A stretch of 64,000 bases of DNA from Amycolatopsis solani (GTDB lineage: Bacteria; Actinomycetota; Actinomycetes; Mycobacteriales; Pseudonocardiaceae). Below, one piece after another: positions 32,465-40,910 of the stretch (positions are counted from its first letter, which is position 1; the number at the start of each line of letters is the position of its first letter). Location of the stretch: positions 1,798,001 through 1,862,000 of the forward strand of contig NZ_JAWQJT010000002.1 of NCBI RefSeq assembly GCF_033441515.1, given 5' to 3'. The notes below the pieces were generated by a model. It saw only the letters and a list, made by a program, of their open reading frames with translations, ran no database searches and was not told the origin of the DNA. The translations under genes were made by a program, and so were the position numbers.

Positions 32465-33553
32465 CGGACACCTCCTGACCAGCGGGTACCCGGACGACGC
32501 CGCCGTACTCCTCCGGCACCGGCGCCGAGGAACTCCAGCAGCCGCTCGCCCTCTTCCATGACCTCCGTGCGCTCGCGCGGGGTGAGCCGGTCGTGCTCGG
32601 TGACGTGCAGGGCGCCGTCGTGCACGCGCCAGTCCGCCCGGTAGAAGCCGTCCACCAGCAGCGTTCCCCGCGACGCGCCGTTGCCCGGCGGGAGCGGCAC
32701 CCGCCGGCCCGGCGGCAGCACCCGGGACCGGTCGGCGTGGGAGAGCAGGACGTTGTCGTACTCCGGTAGGAACCGCACCGGCGCCGGGACGTCCTCGTCC
32801 GGCAGCAGACCGTCCTCGACGTCGTACAGCAGCTCGCCGGACTCCGCGCGGAACGTCCGCAGCGCCATCCGCGCCACGACCTCCCGCAGCTTCGTCAGTC
32901 CCGACCACGCCTGCACATCCGCGACCGAAGCCGGGCCGAACGCACGCAGGTACCGCCGCACCACGTCTTCGATCGACGGCCGGGCCGCCCAGCGGGCGGC
33001 CGAGCCAGCCGTCCAACGTCGTGAGCGTCGCGGGGCCGGTCGCGCCCCACACCCCGCGGGGCGTCACCTGCGCCGTCGGCACGAGGTAGCTCACCGCATA
33101 CGAGAGCGCTTCGGCGTCCTGCTCCGGCCGCCGCGCGGCCAGCGCGTCCTGCAGCTGCCGCCGGGTTCGCGGCTGTTCGTCCAGCAGCCGGCGGCCGAAC
33201 CGCGCCACCGCGCCGAGGTCGGCGTCGCCGATCCGGCGCCCGAAGTGCCCGGTGTACCCGCCCGCCACGACCGGCTGGACCAGCGGCCGCAGCGTGCGGG
33301 CGTCCTCGGCGAGGACCAGGTGGACCGTTCCCCGCATCAGCAGCCCGCGCACCGCTTCCCGCCGGGTGAGGAGCGACGCCAGCTCGCCGGGCCGGAACCC
33401 GGCGAGCCGCGTCCACAACCCGACGTACGGCGCCAGCGGTGCCTGCGCCTGCATCCCGGTCAGGTGCCCGAGCATCGCGGCCGCCGGGAGTTCGGCGCGG
33501 GCCAGCAGGTGCTGCCTCGCGAGCAGCGCGCGGTTGAGGGCGCGGACGTTCAC
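32461..33553 (-). pseudogene. Winged-helix (AlkZ/HTH_42-like) protein with a frameshift
   Basis: Two frames together encode one winged-helix DNA-binding-domain protein of the AlkZ-like family. The N-terminal part (from GTG 33553: VNVRALNRALLARQHLLARA ... TTLDGWLGRPLG) and the C-terminal part (ARPSIEDVVRRYLRAFGPAS ... GVR) join near 32990-33005 only if one base is skipped. Here the DNA reads GGGCGGCCCGG. Known relatives, such as the E. coli glycosylase YcaQ, repair DNA interstrand cross-links. The unshifted first frame stays open into DUF2945 by chance. Either a recent inactivation or a sequencing error. Confidence 0.75.
32486..32510 (-). promoter_or_regulatory. SigB-like motif before DUF2945
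   Basis: On the minus strand GAGT-N15-GGGTAC, with the minus-10 ending 22 bp before ATG 32464. It lies in coding sequence of the neighbour, so chance is more likely than for the intergenic copies. Confidence 0.35.
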
Positions 33554-34674
33554 GGGCGCAGCCCCCGGAAGAACGCGCGGACGTCGGCCACGAGCAGCTC
33601 CGGTTCCTCCAGCGCGGCGAAGTGCCCACCCGTGGCGAACTCCGACCAGTGCGCGATCTTTTCTTCCGGGTCCATGATCCGCCGGACCACCGGCGAGGCG
33701 TCGAACACCGCCCAGCCGGCCGGGACGTCCGACGGCGCCAGCCAGCCGTGCGCGGAATGCGCGGCCTCGTACAGGAACCGGGCCGCGGTCGCGCCGCTGC
33801 GGGTGAACCAGTAGAGGCTCACGTTCGTCAGCAGCCGGTCGCGGTCGACGCCGTCGCCGGTCCACGCCTGGAACTTCTCCGCGATCCAAGCCAGCTGCCC
33901 GACCGGGGAGTCGGTGAGCGCGGCCGCGATCGTTTCGGGCTTGTGCGACTGGAGATCCAGGTAGCCGCGGCCGGCTTTCCACACCTCGCGCGCGGTGTCC
34001 CATTCGGACTGTTCGGCCGGCGACAGGTTCTCCGGCAAGGGAAGCTGCTCCCCCGCCAGCGCGATCGTCCCGCGGTCGCTGTTGACGTGCGTGCCGATGA
34101 CGCGCTCCGGGTAGAGCGAAGCGAGCCGCCCGGTGACGCCCGCGCCGATGTCGCCACCCTGCGCGGCGAACCGGTCGTAGCCCAGGCGCGTCATCAACTC
34201 CGCGAACGCGTCCGTCGTCCGGGCCAGCTCCCAGCCCGGTCCGCTCAGCGGCGTCGAGAACCCGAAGCCGGGCAGGGACGGGACGACGACGTGGAAGGCG
34301 TCCGGGCCGTCCGCGGCGAGCGGGCCGACGACGTCGAGGAATTCGGCGATCGAGCTGGGGTAGCCGTGGGTGAGCAGCAGCGGCACGGCGTCGGCGCGCG
34401 GCGACCGGACGTGCAGGAAGTGGATGGTCTGCCCGTCGATCTCGGTCGTGAACTGCGGGAACGCGTTGAGCGCCGCTTCCCGCGCCCGCCAGTCGAACCC
34501 GTCGCGCCAGTACTCGGCCAGCTCGCGGACGGCTTCGGTGGGCATGCCGCGGGACCAGTCCGGCTCGTCGCCGGGCACGACGTCGGCGAAGCGGGCGGCG
34601 GCGAGCCGTCGGTGCAGGTCGTCCAGGTCGGGCTGCGGGATCTCGATGCGGAAGGGGCGGATTTCGTTCGTCAT
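33550..34674 (-). CDS. Epoxide hydrolase (EHN-type alpha/beta hydrolase)
   Basis: A 374-residue alpha/beta hydrolase. The N-terminal epoxide-hydrolase segment (about 1-105) begins IRPFRIEIPQPDLDDLHRRL. The oxyanion HGYPSS follows, with nucleophile Asp in the AQGGDIGAGV loop; the usual Trp is absent there. The terminal His lies in GGHFAALEEPE. It opens epoxides to diols. ATG 34674 is chosen because an earlier ATG at 34695 lies in the operator region. It is divergent from a WYL regulator and overlaps the winged-helix gene by GTGA. Confidence 0.9.
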   Translation of the reverse strand: MTNEIRPFRIEIPQPDLDDLHRRLAAARFADVVPGDEPDWSRGMPTEAVRELAEYWRDGFDWRAREAALNAFPQFTTEIDGQTIHFLHVRSPRADAVPLLLTHGYPSSIAEFLDVVGPLAADGPDAFHVVVPSLPGFGFSTPLSGPGWELARTTDAFAELMTRLGYDRFAAQGGDIGAGVTGRLASLYPERVIGTHVNSDRGTIALAGEQLPLPENLSPAEQSEWDTAREVWKAGRGYLDLQSHKPETIAAALTDSPVGQLAWIAEKFQAWTGDGVDRDRLLTNVSLYWFTRSGATAARFLYEAAHSAHGWLAPSDVPAGWAVFDASPVVRRIMDPEEKIAHWSEFATGGHFAALEEPELLVADVRAFFRGLRP

Positions 34675-34696
34675 GGGAAGGACGCTAGAAGCCATT

Positions 34697-34715
34697 GCGG
34701 AAGACTTCCTTCCGC
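34697..34715. promoter_or_regulatory. Operator between epoxide hydrolase and WYL regulator
   Basis: GCGGAAG-ACTTC-CTTCCGC is a perfect 7-bp inverted repeat with a 5-base spacer, in the 62-bp divergent gap. It is the natural binding site for the adjacent WYL regulator. Confidence 0.65.
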
Positions 34716-34736
34716 GATTCGTGGGAAGCTCGAAAG

Positions 34737-35705
34737 ATGTTGCAGACCTCCGCCCGCCTGCTCCGGCTGCTCTCGCTGCTCGAAACGCGGCGCGACTGGA
34801 CCGGCGCCGACCTCGCCGAGCGGCTGGGCGTCACCACGCGCACCGTCCGCACCGACGTCGGCAAGCTGCGCGAGCTCGGCTACCCGGTCGAGGCCGCGCC
34901 CGGCGTCCAGGGCGGTTACCGGCTCGGCGCCGGCGCGCACCTGCCACCGCTGCTCCTGGACGACGACGAAGCCGTCGCCGTCGCGGTCGGTCTCCGGACG
35001 GCGACGGGCGTGTCCGGCATCGCCGAGACGTCGGTGCGCGCGCTCGCCAAGCTCGAACAGGTCCTGCCGTCCCGGCTGCGGCACCGGGTCCAGGCCCTGC
35101 AGGCCGCGACCGTCGCGGTGCCCGGCGCCGGCCCGGCCGTCGACGCCGGCGTGCTGACCGCGATCTCGGCGGCGATCCGGGCGAGCGAACGGCTGCGCTT
35201 CGACTACACGAGCCACCACCGCGAGGCGAGCCGCCGCGACGTCGAGCCGCACCGGCTGGTCAGCTGGGGACGGCGCTGGTACCTCGTCGCCTGGGACACC
35301 GCCCGCGACGACTGGCGCACGTTCCGCGTCGACCGCATGACGCCGAAGGTGCCGAACGGCCCGCGCTTCGCCCCGCGCGACCCGCCGGAGGGCGACGTCG
35401 CGCAGTTCGTCCAGCGCAGCGCGGGCGCGGCGACCTGGCGTTTCCACGCCCGGGTCCGGCTGCACGCGCCGGCGGAGCACGTCCGCGCCCGGCTGCCGAT
35501 CGCCGTCGACGTGACGCCGGACGGGCCGGACCACTGCGTCGCCGAGGTCGGGTCGGACAACGCGCAGACGCTCGGGCTGTACCTGGGAATGCTCGAAGTG
35601 GACTTCGAGGTGCTCGACGCGCCGGAACTCGCCGCGGAACTGGCGAAGACGGGCGAGCGGTTCCTGCGGGCCGCTAACGCAGGGAGTCGGCCAGCTCCTG
35701 GATGA
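34737..35705 (+). CDS. WYL-domain transcriptional regulator (HTH_11)
   Basis: A 322-residue regulator. The N-terminal HTH_11 domain reads TSARLLRLLSLLETRRDWTG then ADLAERLGVTTRTVRTDV. A WYL domain (about 125-300) follows, with GRRWYLVAWD and WRTFRVDRM, thought to sense ligands such as nucleic acids or small molecules, and a C-terminal extension. ATG 34737 is chosen from the homology start. Divergent from the epoxide hydrolase it probably controls. Its 3-prime end overlaps the AHSA1 gene by 32 bases in convergent orientation. Confidence 0.92.
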   Translation: MLQTSARLLRLLSLLETRRDWTGADLAERLGVTTRTVRTDVGKLRELGYPVEAAPGVQGGYRLGAGAHLPPLLLDDDEAVAVAVGLRTATGVSGIAETSVRALAKLEQVLPSRLRHRVQALQAATVAVPGAGPAVDAGVLTAISAAIRASERLRFDYTSHHREASRRDVEPHRLVSWGRRWYLVAWDTARDDWRTFRVDRMTPKVPNGPRFAPRDPPEGDVAQFVQRSAGAATWRFHARVRLHAPAEHVRARLPIAVDVTPDGPDHCVAEVGSDNAQTLGLYLGMLEVDFEVLDAPELAAELAKTGERFLRAANAGSRPAPG

Positions 35706-36153
35706 TCACCATCTGTTCCTGGACACCGACCTCCATGCCGGACTCGTAGATCGTGTCGCGCAGTTCCTTGCTGCCGGTCACGGTCAGCAGCCGCAGGAGC
35801 GTCCGGTCGCCGTCGAGGGCGGTGAAGGTGACGGTGTTGAGCGGCCCGTCCACCGAGTCGAGCGGCACGCCCGGCAGTTCGAACACCTCGGTGTAGACGA
35901 TCCGCTCGTCGGGCACGATCTCGCGGTATTCGCCGTGGAAGCCGACCTCGGCCCCGTCATCGGTCTTCAGCACATAGCGCCAGCGGCCGCCGGGCCGCAG
36001 GTCCAGCTCGACTTCGGTGGTGGTCCCGCGGTGGCCGCTCCACCAGCGGCGCACCAGCTCGGGCGTGGTCCACACGCGGTAGACGAGGTGCTTGGGCGCG
36101 TCGAACTCGCGCGTGATGAGGATCTGGTCGTCGGCCGGCAGGGTGATCTCCAC
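35674..36153 (-). CDS. SRPBCC (AHSA1-like) protein
   Basis: A 159-residue START-like hydrophobic-cavity protein. ITREFDAPKHLVYRVWTTPE and WWSGHRGTTTEVELDLRPGG are the AHSA1/Cal-C landmarks. Such proteins pair with ArsR regulators in actinobacteria, as here: the ArsR gene ends one base upstream and the two form an operon. It probably binds a small hydrophobic ligand or acts in stress tolerance. No catalytic residues can be named. Confidence 0.9.
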   Translation of the reverse strand: MEITLPADDQILITREFDAPKHLVYRVWTTPELVRRWWSGHRGTTTEVELDLRPGGRWRYVLKTDDGAEVGFHGEYREIVPDERIVYTEVFELPGVPLDSVDGPLNTVTFTALDGDRTLLRLLTVTGSKELRDTIYESGMEVGVQEQMVIIQELADSLR

Positions 36154-36154
36154 G

Positions 36155-36499
36155 TCAGTGCTCCTGTTCCTTGAGTTCTTCGAGGACGTCGTCCATCAGG
36201 CCGAACCGCTCCGCCCACGTCCGCTCGTACTGCCGGACCCAGTCGTGGATCGGCTTGAGCGCGGGCCCGTTCAGCCGGTAAAGCCGCTGGCGGCCGTCAC
36301 CGCGCACGTCGACCGCGCCCACCTCCCGCAGCACCCGCAGGTGCTTCGACACCTGCGGCTGCGCCAGGCCCAGCAGGTCGACGAGGTCGCCGACGGAACG
36401 CTCGCCGTCACGGAGGACGTCGAGGATCTGCCGCCGCCGCGGTTCGGCGACGGCGTTGAAGGTGTCGGTGGTCGTCGCTGCTCTTGCCACGGGAGTCAT
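36155..36499 (-). CDS. ArsR-family transcriptional regulator
   Basis: A 114-residue winged-helix regulator: TFNAVAEPRRRQILDVLRDG and then LLGLAQPQVSKHLRVLREVG form the ArsR DNA-binding core. No cysteine metal site (ELCVC) is present, so it is not a typical metal sensor. Start is ATG 36499 (or ATG 36502, one codon earlier). It is co-transcribed with the AHSA1-like gene. A perfect 7-bp inverted repeat just upstream is the probable autoregulatory site. Confidence 0.9.
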   Translation of the reverse strand: MTPVARAATTTDTFNAVAEPRRRQILDVLRDGERSVGDLVDLLGLAQPQVSKHLRVLREVGAVDVRGDGRQRLYRLNGPALKPIHDWVRQYERTWAERFGLMDDVLEELKEQEH

Positions 36500-36511
36500 C
36501 ATATGCCGATA

Positions 36512-36531
36512 TGGGTATGCGTCAATACCCA
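36512..36531. promoter_or_regulatory. ArsR operator
   Basis: TGGGTAT-GCGTCA-ATACCCA is a perfect 7-bp inverted repeat 13 bp before the ArsR start. The surrounding AT-rich stretch (CATATGCCGATATGGGTATG) probably holds the promoter. Confidence 0.65.
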
Positions 36532-36609
36532 CATCCTGGGCAGGCTGGGCCGCCACCCCGGGGTCTGTCACCCCGCCGCTCGCCGCCCGTGGGGCCGTCG
36601 GTCGCCGGC

Positions 36610-36662
36610 GTCTTGAATGACTCATTCGAGACGCCGGAGGACCTGAATGACTCATTCAAGAC
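36610..36662. repeat. Bipartite palindrome, copy D
   Basis: Two 23-mers (GTCTTGAATGACTCATTCGAGAC-type) flank GCCGGAG, with cores 30 bp apart. Unlike most copies it lies between divergent genes, inside the direct-repeat array. Confidence 0.8.
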
Positions 36663-36845
36663 ATCCCGGCGCCCGATGCCCCGGAGGCGGCCCCGCGCTC
36701 CGCCGCCGAGACCCCGCAGGCGCACTGACCCACGCGCGATCCTCGAACAAGACCTCCGCCGCCATCCACATCCTGGGCACGCCGGTCGCCACCCCGGTTC
36801 TGCCGCCCCGCCGCTCGCAGGCCCGCGGGGCTGTCGGTCGCCGGT

Positions 36846-36868
36846 GTCCTGAATGACTCATTCAAGAC
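36846..36868. repeat. Half element (single 23-mer), copy E
   Basis: A lone GTCCTGAATGACTCATTCAAGAC-type 23-mer without its partner, at the end of direct-repeat unit 2. It shows that the 23-mer is the building block of the larger element. Confidence 0.75.
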
Positions 36869-36968
36869 GTCGGCGCACCGGCCAAGCACGATCCGAACGA
36901 GAACTCGGGCCGCCATCCACATCCTGGGCAGGCTGGGCCGCCACCCCGGTGTCTGCCACCATCAGGCC

Positions 36969-38180
36969 ATGACGGCCCGGGCCGACGCTCCACAGAGGAC
37001 GGACGCGCGCGGCGCCCGGCGCACCGCCAGTGCCAGTGCCGTCCTGCGGGCCGTGCTCGACGGGGGGCCGATCGCGCGCAGCACCATCGCGCGCCGGACC
37101 GGGTTGTCCGCCGCCGCTGTCAGTGGGCACAGTGCCGAACTGCTCCAGCGCGGTCTGCTGCGGGAGCTGCCGGAAACCGAAAAGCGCGTCGGGCGGCCGC
37201 ACGTGCCCGTCGACCTCGATACCGGGCGGCACGTCGCCGGTGCGCTGCACCTCGCCGTGCACCACGCCACCGTCGCGCTGCTCGACGTGCGCGGGAACGT
37301 CCTGGTGCAGCACGAAGAACCGCACGACGGGCTGGCCGCCGAGGACCTGCTCGCGCGGGCCGCCGAGATCCTCGACGACCTCCTGCTCGGGTACGCCCCG
37401 GACCGCGAGCCGCTCGGGCTCGGGGTGGCCACCGGGGGCTGGGTCGACCGCGCGTCCGGGACGGTGGTCGAACACCCGCTGCTGGGGTGGCGGGACGTCC
37501 CGGTGCGCGACCTGCTCGCCGCGTCGACCGGACTCACCGTCGCGGTCGACGGGCACGCGCGTTCCCTGGTGCACGCCGAACAGCTCTTCGGGCACCCGCG
37601 GGCGCGGGACAGCGTCGTGCAGCTGTTCACCGGCAACGTCGTCGACGCGGCGTTCGCCACCGGCGGCACCGTGCACCACGGGCCGCGCTCGGCCGCGGGG
37701 GCGGTCGCGCACCTGCCGGTCGACGGCAGCGCCGAAGCGTGCCGGTGCGGGCGCAGCGGCTGCCTCGAAGCCACCGTTTCGGAAGCGACCCTCGCGCGCA
37801 GGGCCGCGGAAAGCGGGTTGATCGCGCGCCCGGATTTCCCGGAATTGCTCGCGCTCGCCGGAGAAGGCGATTCCGCGGCGGTGCGGATGTTCCACGAGCG
37901 CGCCCGGCTCATCGGGCAGGCGGCGGCCTTGCTGCTCGACGTCCTCAACCCGGCCGTGCTCGTGGTGGTCGACCGCAGCATAGCGGGCGTGCCCGGCTGC
38001 CTTCCCGCCATCCGGGACGAGGTCGGCGAACGCTCCCGCCGCCTTGACAGCGCGGAAACCGTTGTGGGCACGAGCTTCCCGGGCACCGAGCTGGCCACCG
38101 CGGGCGGTGCGGTCCTGCTCGACCTCCTCTACGAAGACCCGCTCGGTCCGCTCCTCACCGGACTCTCCCACGCTTCGTGA
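36969..38180 (+). CDS. ROK-family transcriptional regulator
   Basis: A 403-residue ROK protein. The N-terminal winged helix reads SAVLRAVLDGGPIARSTIAR then RTGLSAAAVSGHSAELLQRG. The ROK sugar-kinase-like domain follows, with the zinc motif CRCGRSGCLEA, but the expected DxGGT-type ATP loop is weak, consistent with a regulator rather than a kinase. ROK regulators usually sense sugars. Here the gene heads a sulfonate-type transport operon, an unusual pairing. ATG 36969 immediately follows a repeat unit. Confidence 0.92.
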   Translation: MTARADAPQRTDARGARRTASASAVLRAVLDGGPIARSTIARRTGLSAAAVSGHSAELLQRGLLRELPETEKRVGRPHVPVDLDTGRHVAGALHLAVHHATVALLDVRGNVLVQHEEPHDGLAAEDLLARAAEILDDLLLGYAPDREPLGLGVATGGWVDRASGTVVEHPLLGWRDVPVRDLLAASTGLTVAVDGHARSLVHAEQLFGHPRARDSVVQLFTGNVVDAAFATGGTVHHGPRSAAGAVAHLPVDGSAEACRCGRSGCLEATVSEATLARRAAESGLIARPDFPELLALAGEGDSAAVRMFHERARLIGQAAALLLDVLNPAVLVVVDRSIAGVPGCLPAIRDEVGERSRRLDSAETVVGTSFPGTELATAGGAVLLDLLYEDPLGPLLTGLSHAS

Positions 38181-38186
38181 ACCACC

Positions 38187-38206
38187 CGAGTTATTTCACG
38201 AACTCG
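38187..38206. promoter_or_regulatory. Candidate ROK operator
   Basis: CGAGTT-ATTTCACG-AACTCG is a perfect 6-bp inverted repeat in the AT-richest stretch of the 101-bp gap between the ROK gene and the binding-protein gene. ROK proteins prefer AT-rich sites, so it may control the transport operon. Confidence 0.45.
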
Positions 38207-38281
38207 CAAAATTGACCCTCCGGCCGGCGGCTGCCGACAATTGCCCCAACCCCGCCGACTCCCGGAACGGACGAAACCACC

Positions 38282-39301
38282 GTGAAGAAAACCCTGCCCC
38301 TGCTCGCCTTCGCCGCCGCGCTGCTCGCCGGCTGCGCTTCGGCGACGGCCACCGGTGCGCCCGGGCAACCCGAGAAGCTGGAACTGCGCTACCAGGGCAA
38401 CGCCAATTCCGTGAGCCTGCCCGAACTCGCCGAAGACCTGGGCTACTTCGGCCCGGTCAAACTGAAGTGGGTCGGCAACACGATCAGCGGCCCGCAGGAC
38501 ATCCAGTCCGCGGCCACCGACCAGACCGACTTCGGCGGCGCCTTCACCGGCGCGGTCGTCAAGCTCGTCGAGGCCGGGGCGCCGGTCAAGGCGGTCGTCA
38601 ACTACTACGGCTCCGACGCCAAGGCGTTCATCGGGTTCTACACCAAAGAGGACAGTCCGATCCGGACCGCCCGCGACCTGATCGGCAAGAAGGTCGGCGT
38701 CAACACCGCCGGGGCGAACCTCGAAGCCGCACTCGACACGTGGCTGAGGGGCCAGGGCCTCTCGGACGACGAGATCAAGCAGGTCCAGCTGGTCGTCATC
38801 CCGCCGGTCAACGCCGAGCAGGCGCTGCGCAACGGCCAGCTCGACGTCGCCGCGCTGCAGGGCATCCTGCAGGACCACGCCCTCGCCACCGGCGGCGTCC
38901 GCGCGCTCTTCAGCGACGTCCAGGCGTTCGGGCCCTACAACGGAGGGCCGTACGTGCTGCGCACCGACTTCATCAAGAAGTACCCGGAAACCACGAAGGT
39001 CTTCGTCTCGGCGGTGGCCCGCGCCATCGAATGGGAACGCACCACGCCCCGCGAAGAGGTGATCGCCCGGTTCACCAAGATCGTCAAAGCCCGTGGCCGC
39101 AACGAAAGCACGGAAACGCTGAAGTACTGGAAGAGCGCCGGCCTCACCCGTGGCGGGCTCATCTCCGACCAGGACTACACGCTCTGGGAGCCGTGGCTGA
39201 AGCAGCAGGGCTACCTCAAGGGCGACAAGATCGACACCTCGAAGCTCTACACCAACGAATTCAACCCCTACCGCGACGGCGCTCCGGCGGTGAGCAAGTG
39301 A
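38282..39301 (+). CDS. Sulfonate/taurine-type ABC substrate-binding lipoprotein
   Basis: A 339-residue periplasmic-binding-protein-like lipoprotein (lipobox LLAGC, C19 lipidated). The NMT1/SsuA-like fold shows in LRYQGNANSVSLPELAEDLG, TDFGGAFTGAVVKLVEAGAP and GKKVGVNTAGANLEAALDTW. The family binds alkanesulfonates, taurine, nitrate or pyrimidine precursors. The downstream monooxygenase and TauD-like dioxygenase favour an organosulfur ligand. Start is GTG 38282. Its stop overlaps the ATPase start as GTGA. Confidence 0.92.
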   Translation: MKKTLPLLAFAAALLAGCASATATGAPGQPEKLELRYQGNANSVSLPELAEDLGYFGPVKLKWVGNTISGPQDIQSAATDQTDFGGAFTGAVVKLVEAGAPVKAVVNYYGSDAKAFIGFYTKEDSPIRTARDLIGKKVGVNTAGANLEAALDTWLRGQGLSDDEIKQVQLVVIPPVNAEQALRNGQLDVAALQGILQDHALATGGVRALFSDVQAFGPYNGGPYVLRTDFIKKYPETTKVFVSAVARAIEWERTTPREEVIARFTKIVKARGRNESTETLKYWKSAGLTRGGLISDQDYTLWEPWLKQQGYLKGDKIDTSKLYTNEFNPYRDGAPAVSK

Positions 39302-40071
39302 TCGCCATCCGCGCGGTGACCAAGACCTTCGGCGCGCTCACCGCACTCGACGACGTCTCCCTCGACATCGCCGACGGCACGTTCCTCTCCCTCGTCGGGC
39401 CCAGCGGGTCGGGCAAGTCGACGCTGCTGGACCTCCTCGGCGGGCTCACCACCCCGACGTCCGGCGAGGTGCTCATCGACGGCGAGCCGGTGCGCGGCCC
39501 CGGCCTCGACCGCGGCGTCGTCTTCCAGCAGTACGCGCTGTTCCCGTGGCGCACCGCCCGCGCGAACGTCGAGTTCGGCCTCGAAGGCGGCCCGCTCGGG
39601 AAGCGGCAGCGCGCGGACCGGGCCCGCGAATTCCTCGACCTGGTCGGGCTTTCCGGCTTCGAGGACCGCTACCCGCACGAGCTGTCGGGCGGGATGAAGC
39701 AGCGCGTCGCGATCGCCCGCAGCCTCGCCTACGACCCGGCGGTGCTGCTGATGGACGAGCCGTTCGCCGCGCTCGACGCGCAGACCCGCGAGCAGCTGCA
39801 GGAGGAGCTGCTGCGGATCTGGCGCCGCACCGGCAAGACGATCGTGTTCATCACCCACGGCATCGACGAGGCGGTCTACTTGGGACAGCGGGTCGCCGTG
39901 CTCACCTCGCGGCCCGGGCGGCTCAAGGCCGTCGTCGACGTCGACCTCGGCGACCGCACCGGTGACGTGCGCTCCGCCCCGGAGTTCGGGCGGCAGCGCC
40001 ACCGGCTCTGGGAACTGCTGCACGACGAAGTCCGCAAGGCGGCCGAACACGAACGGAGCGCGGTGCGATGA
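39298..40071 (+). CDS. Sulfonate-type ABC transporter ATPase (SsuB/TauB-like)
   Basis: A 257-residue ATPase: Walker A GPSGSGKST, Q-loop FQQYALFPW, signature LSGGMKQRVAIARSL, Walker B VLLMDEPFAALD, H-loop ITHGIDEAVYL. The FPW after the Q-loop and the DEPFAALD/EAVYL pattern are typical of nitrate/sulfonate/taurine importers. GTG 39298 is coupled to the binding protein; the permease start overlaps its stop as ATGA. Confidence 0.94.
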   Translation: MIAIRAVTKTFGALTALDDVSLDIADGTFLSLVGPSGSGKSTLLDLLGGLTTPTSGEVLIDGEPVRGPGLDRGVVFQQYALFPWRTARANVEFGLEGGPLGKRQRADRAREFLDLVGLSGFEDRYPHELSGGMKQRVAIARSLAYDPAVLLMDEPFAALDAQTREQLQEELLRIWRRTGKTIVFITHGIDEAVYLGQRVAVLTSRPGRLKAVVDVDLGDRTGDVRSAPEFGRQRHRLWELLHDEVRKAAEHERSAVR

Positions 40072-40910
40072 CGACCACCCTCGAAGCCCCCGCCGTCCAC
40101 ACCGGACCGGCAGCGCCACCGCCCGAACCACGCCGGCTCACCAAGAAGCTCACCCGGGCGGTGCACGCGTCCGCCGCGGTCGTGCTGTTCGCGGCGCTCT
40201 GGGAGCTCGTCCCCCGGTTCGTCCTCGACGAGAGCACCCGCACGTTCCTGCCACCGCTGTCGGAAGACCTGCGAGCGCTCTGGGAACTGGTCCTCGACGG
40301 CCAGCTCGCCGAGCACCTGCTGGCCAGCATCGGCCGGTCGGCCGCCGGGTTCGCGATCGCCGTCGGCGTCGCCGTCCCGCTCGGGCTGCTGATCGGCTGG
40401 TACCGGCCGGTCGCGCGGTTCCTGCAGCCGCTGCTGGAACTCGCCCGCAACACCGCCGCGCTGGCGCTGCTCCCGGTGTTCACGCTGCTGCTGGGCATCG
40501 GCGAGCTGTCCAAGGTCAGCCTCGTGGTCTACGCCTGCGTGTGGCCCGTGCTGCTCAACACGATCGCCGGCGTGCACACCGTCGACCCGCTGCTGGTGAA
40601 GGCGGCCCGCTCGCTCGGGTTGTCGAGCCCGCGGCTGTTCCGGAAGGTGATCCTGCCGTCGGCGGTGCCGACGGTGTTCACCGGCATCCGGATGGCGGCC
40701 TCGTACTCGATCCTGGTGCTGGTGGCCGCCGAGATGGTCGGCGCGAAGGCGGGGCTCGGCTACCTGATCAACACCACCCAGGTGAACTTCCTCATCCCCC
40801 AGATGTACGCCGGGATCATCGCGGTCTCGCTGCTCGGCGTGCTCGTCAACCAGGGCTTCGTCGTGCTCGAACGACGGTTCTCGACCTGGCGTCCCAAGGA
40901 GAACCCATGA
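40068..40910 (+). CDS. Sulfonate-type ABC transporter permease (SsuC/TauC-like)
   Basis: A 280-residue membrane protein with about six helices after a charged N-terminus. The EAA loop reads VKAARSLGLSSPRLFRKVIL, and the segment YSILVLVAAEMVGAKAGLGY is characteristic of SsuC/TauC. Couples to the ATPase and lipoprotein before it. The stop overlaps the monooxygenase start as ATGA, so the operon is translated as a chain. Confidence 0.94.
   Translation: MTTTLEAPAVHTGPAAPPPEPRRLTKKLTRAVHASAAVVLFAALWELVPRFVLDESTRTFLPPLSEDLRALWELVLDGQLAEHLLASIGRSAAGFAIAVGVAVPLGLLIGWYRPVARFLQPLLELARNTAALALLPVFTLLLGIGELSKVSLVVYACVWPVLLNTIAGVHTVDPLLVKAARSLGLSSPRLFRKVILPSAVPTVFTGIRMAASYSILVLVAAEMVGAKAGLGYLINTTQVNFLIPQMYAGIIAVSLLGVLVNQGFVVLERRFSTWRPKENP

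Larger units (their letters stand above)
36529..36960. repeat. Three-copy direct repeat with embedded palindromes
   Basis: A unit starting CCACATCCTGGGCA begins at 36529, 36766 and 36917. Units 1 and 2 stay alignable for about 103 bp and each runs into a TGAATGACTCATTC core. Unit 3 keeps about 44 bp and stops at the ROK start. The sequence between the ArsR and ROK genes has therefore been duplicated twice and has diverged. No gene is supported within it. The ROK promoter must lie in or right after unit 3. Confidence 0.75.

Noticed and set aside
32255..34003. A 582-residue fusion of a winged-helix protein with DUF2945
   Set aside because: The middle of this frame is low-complexity Arg/Ala/Gly translation. 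The conserved winged-helix C-terminus is in another frame, so this is a frameshift artefact.
36610..36662. TGACTCA as an AP-1/GCN4-like transcription factor site
   Set aside because: The match to the eukaryotic bZIP motif is a coincidence; bacteria have no such factors. Only the symmetry is meaningful.
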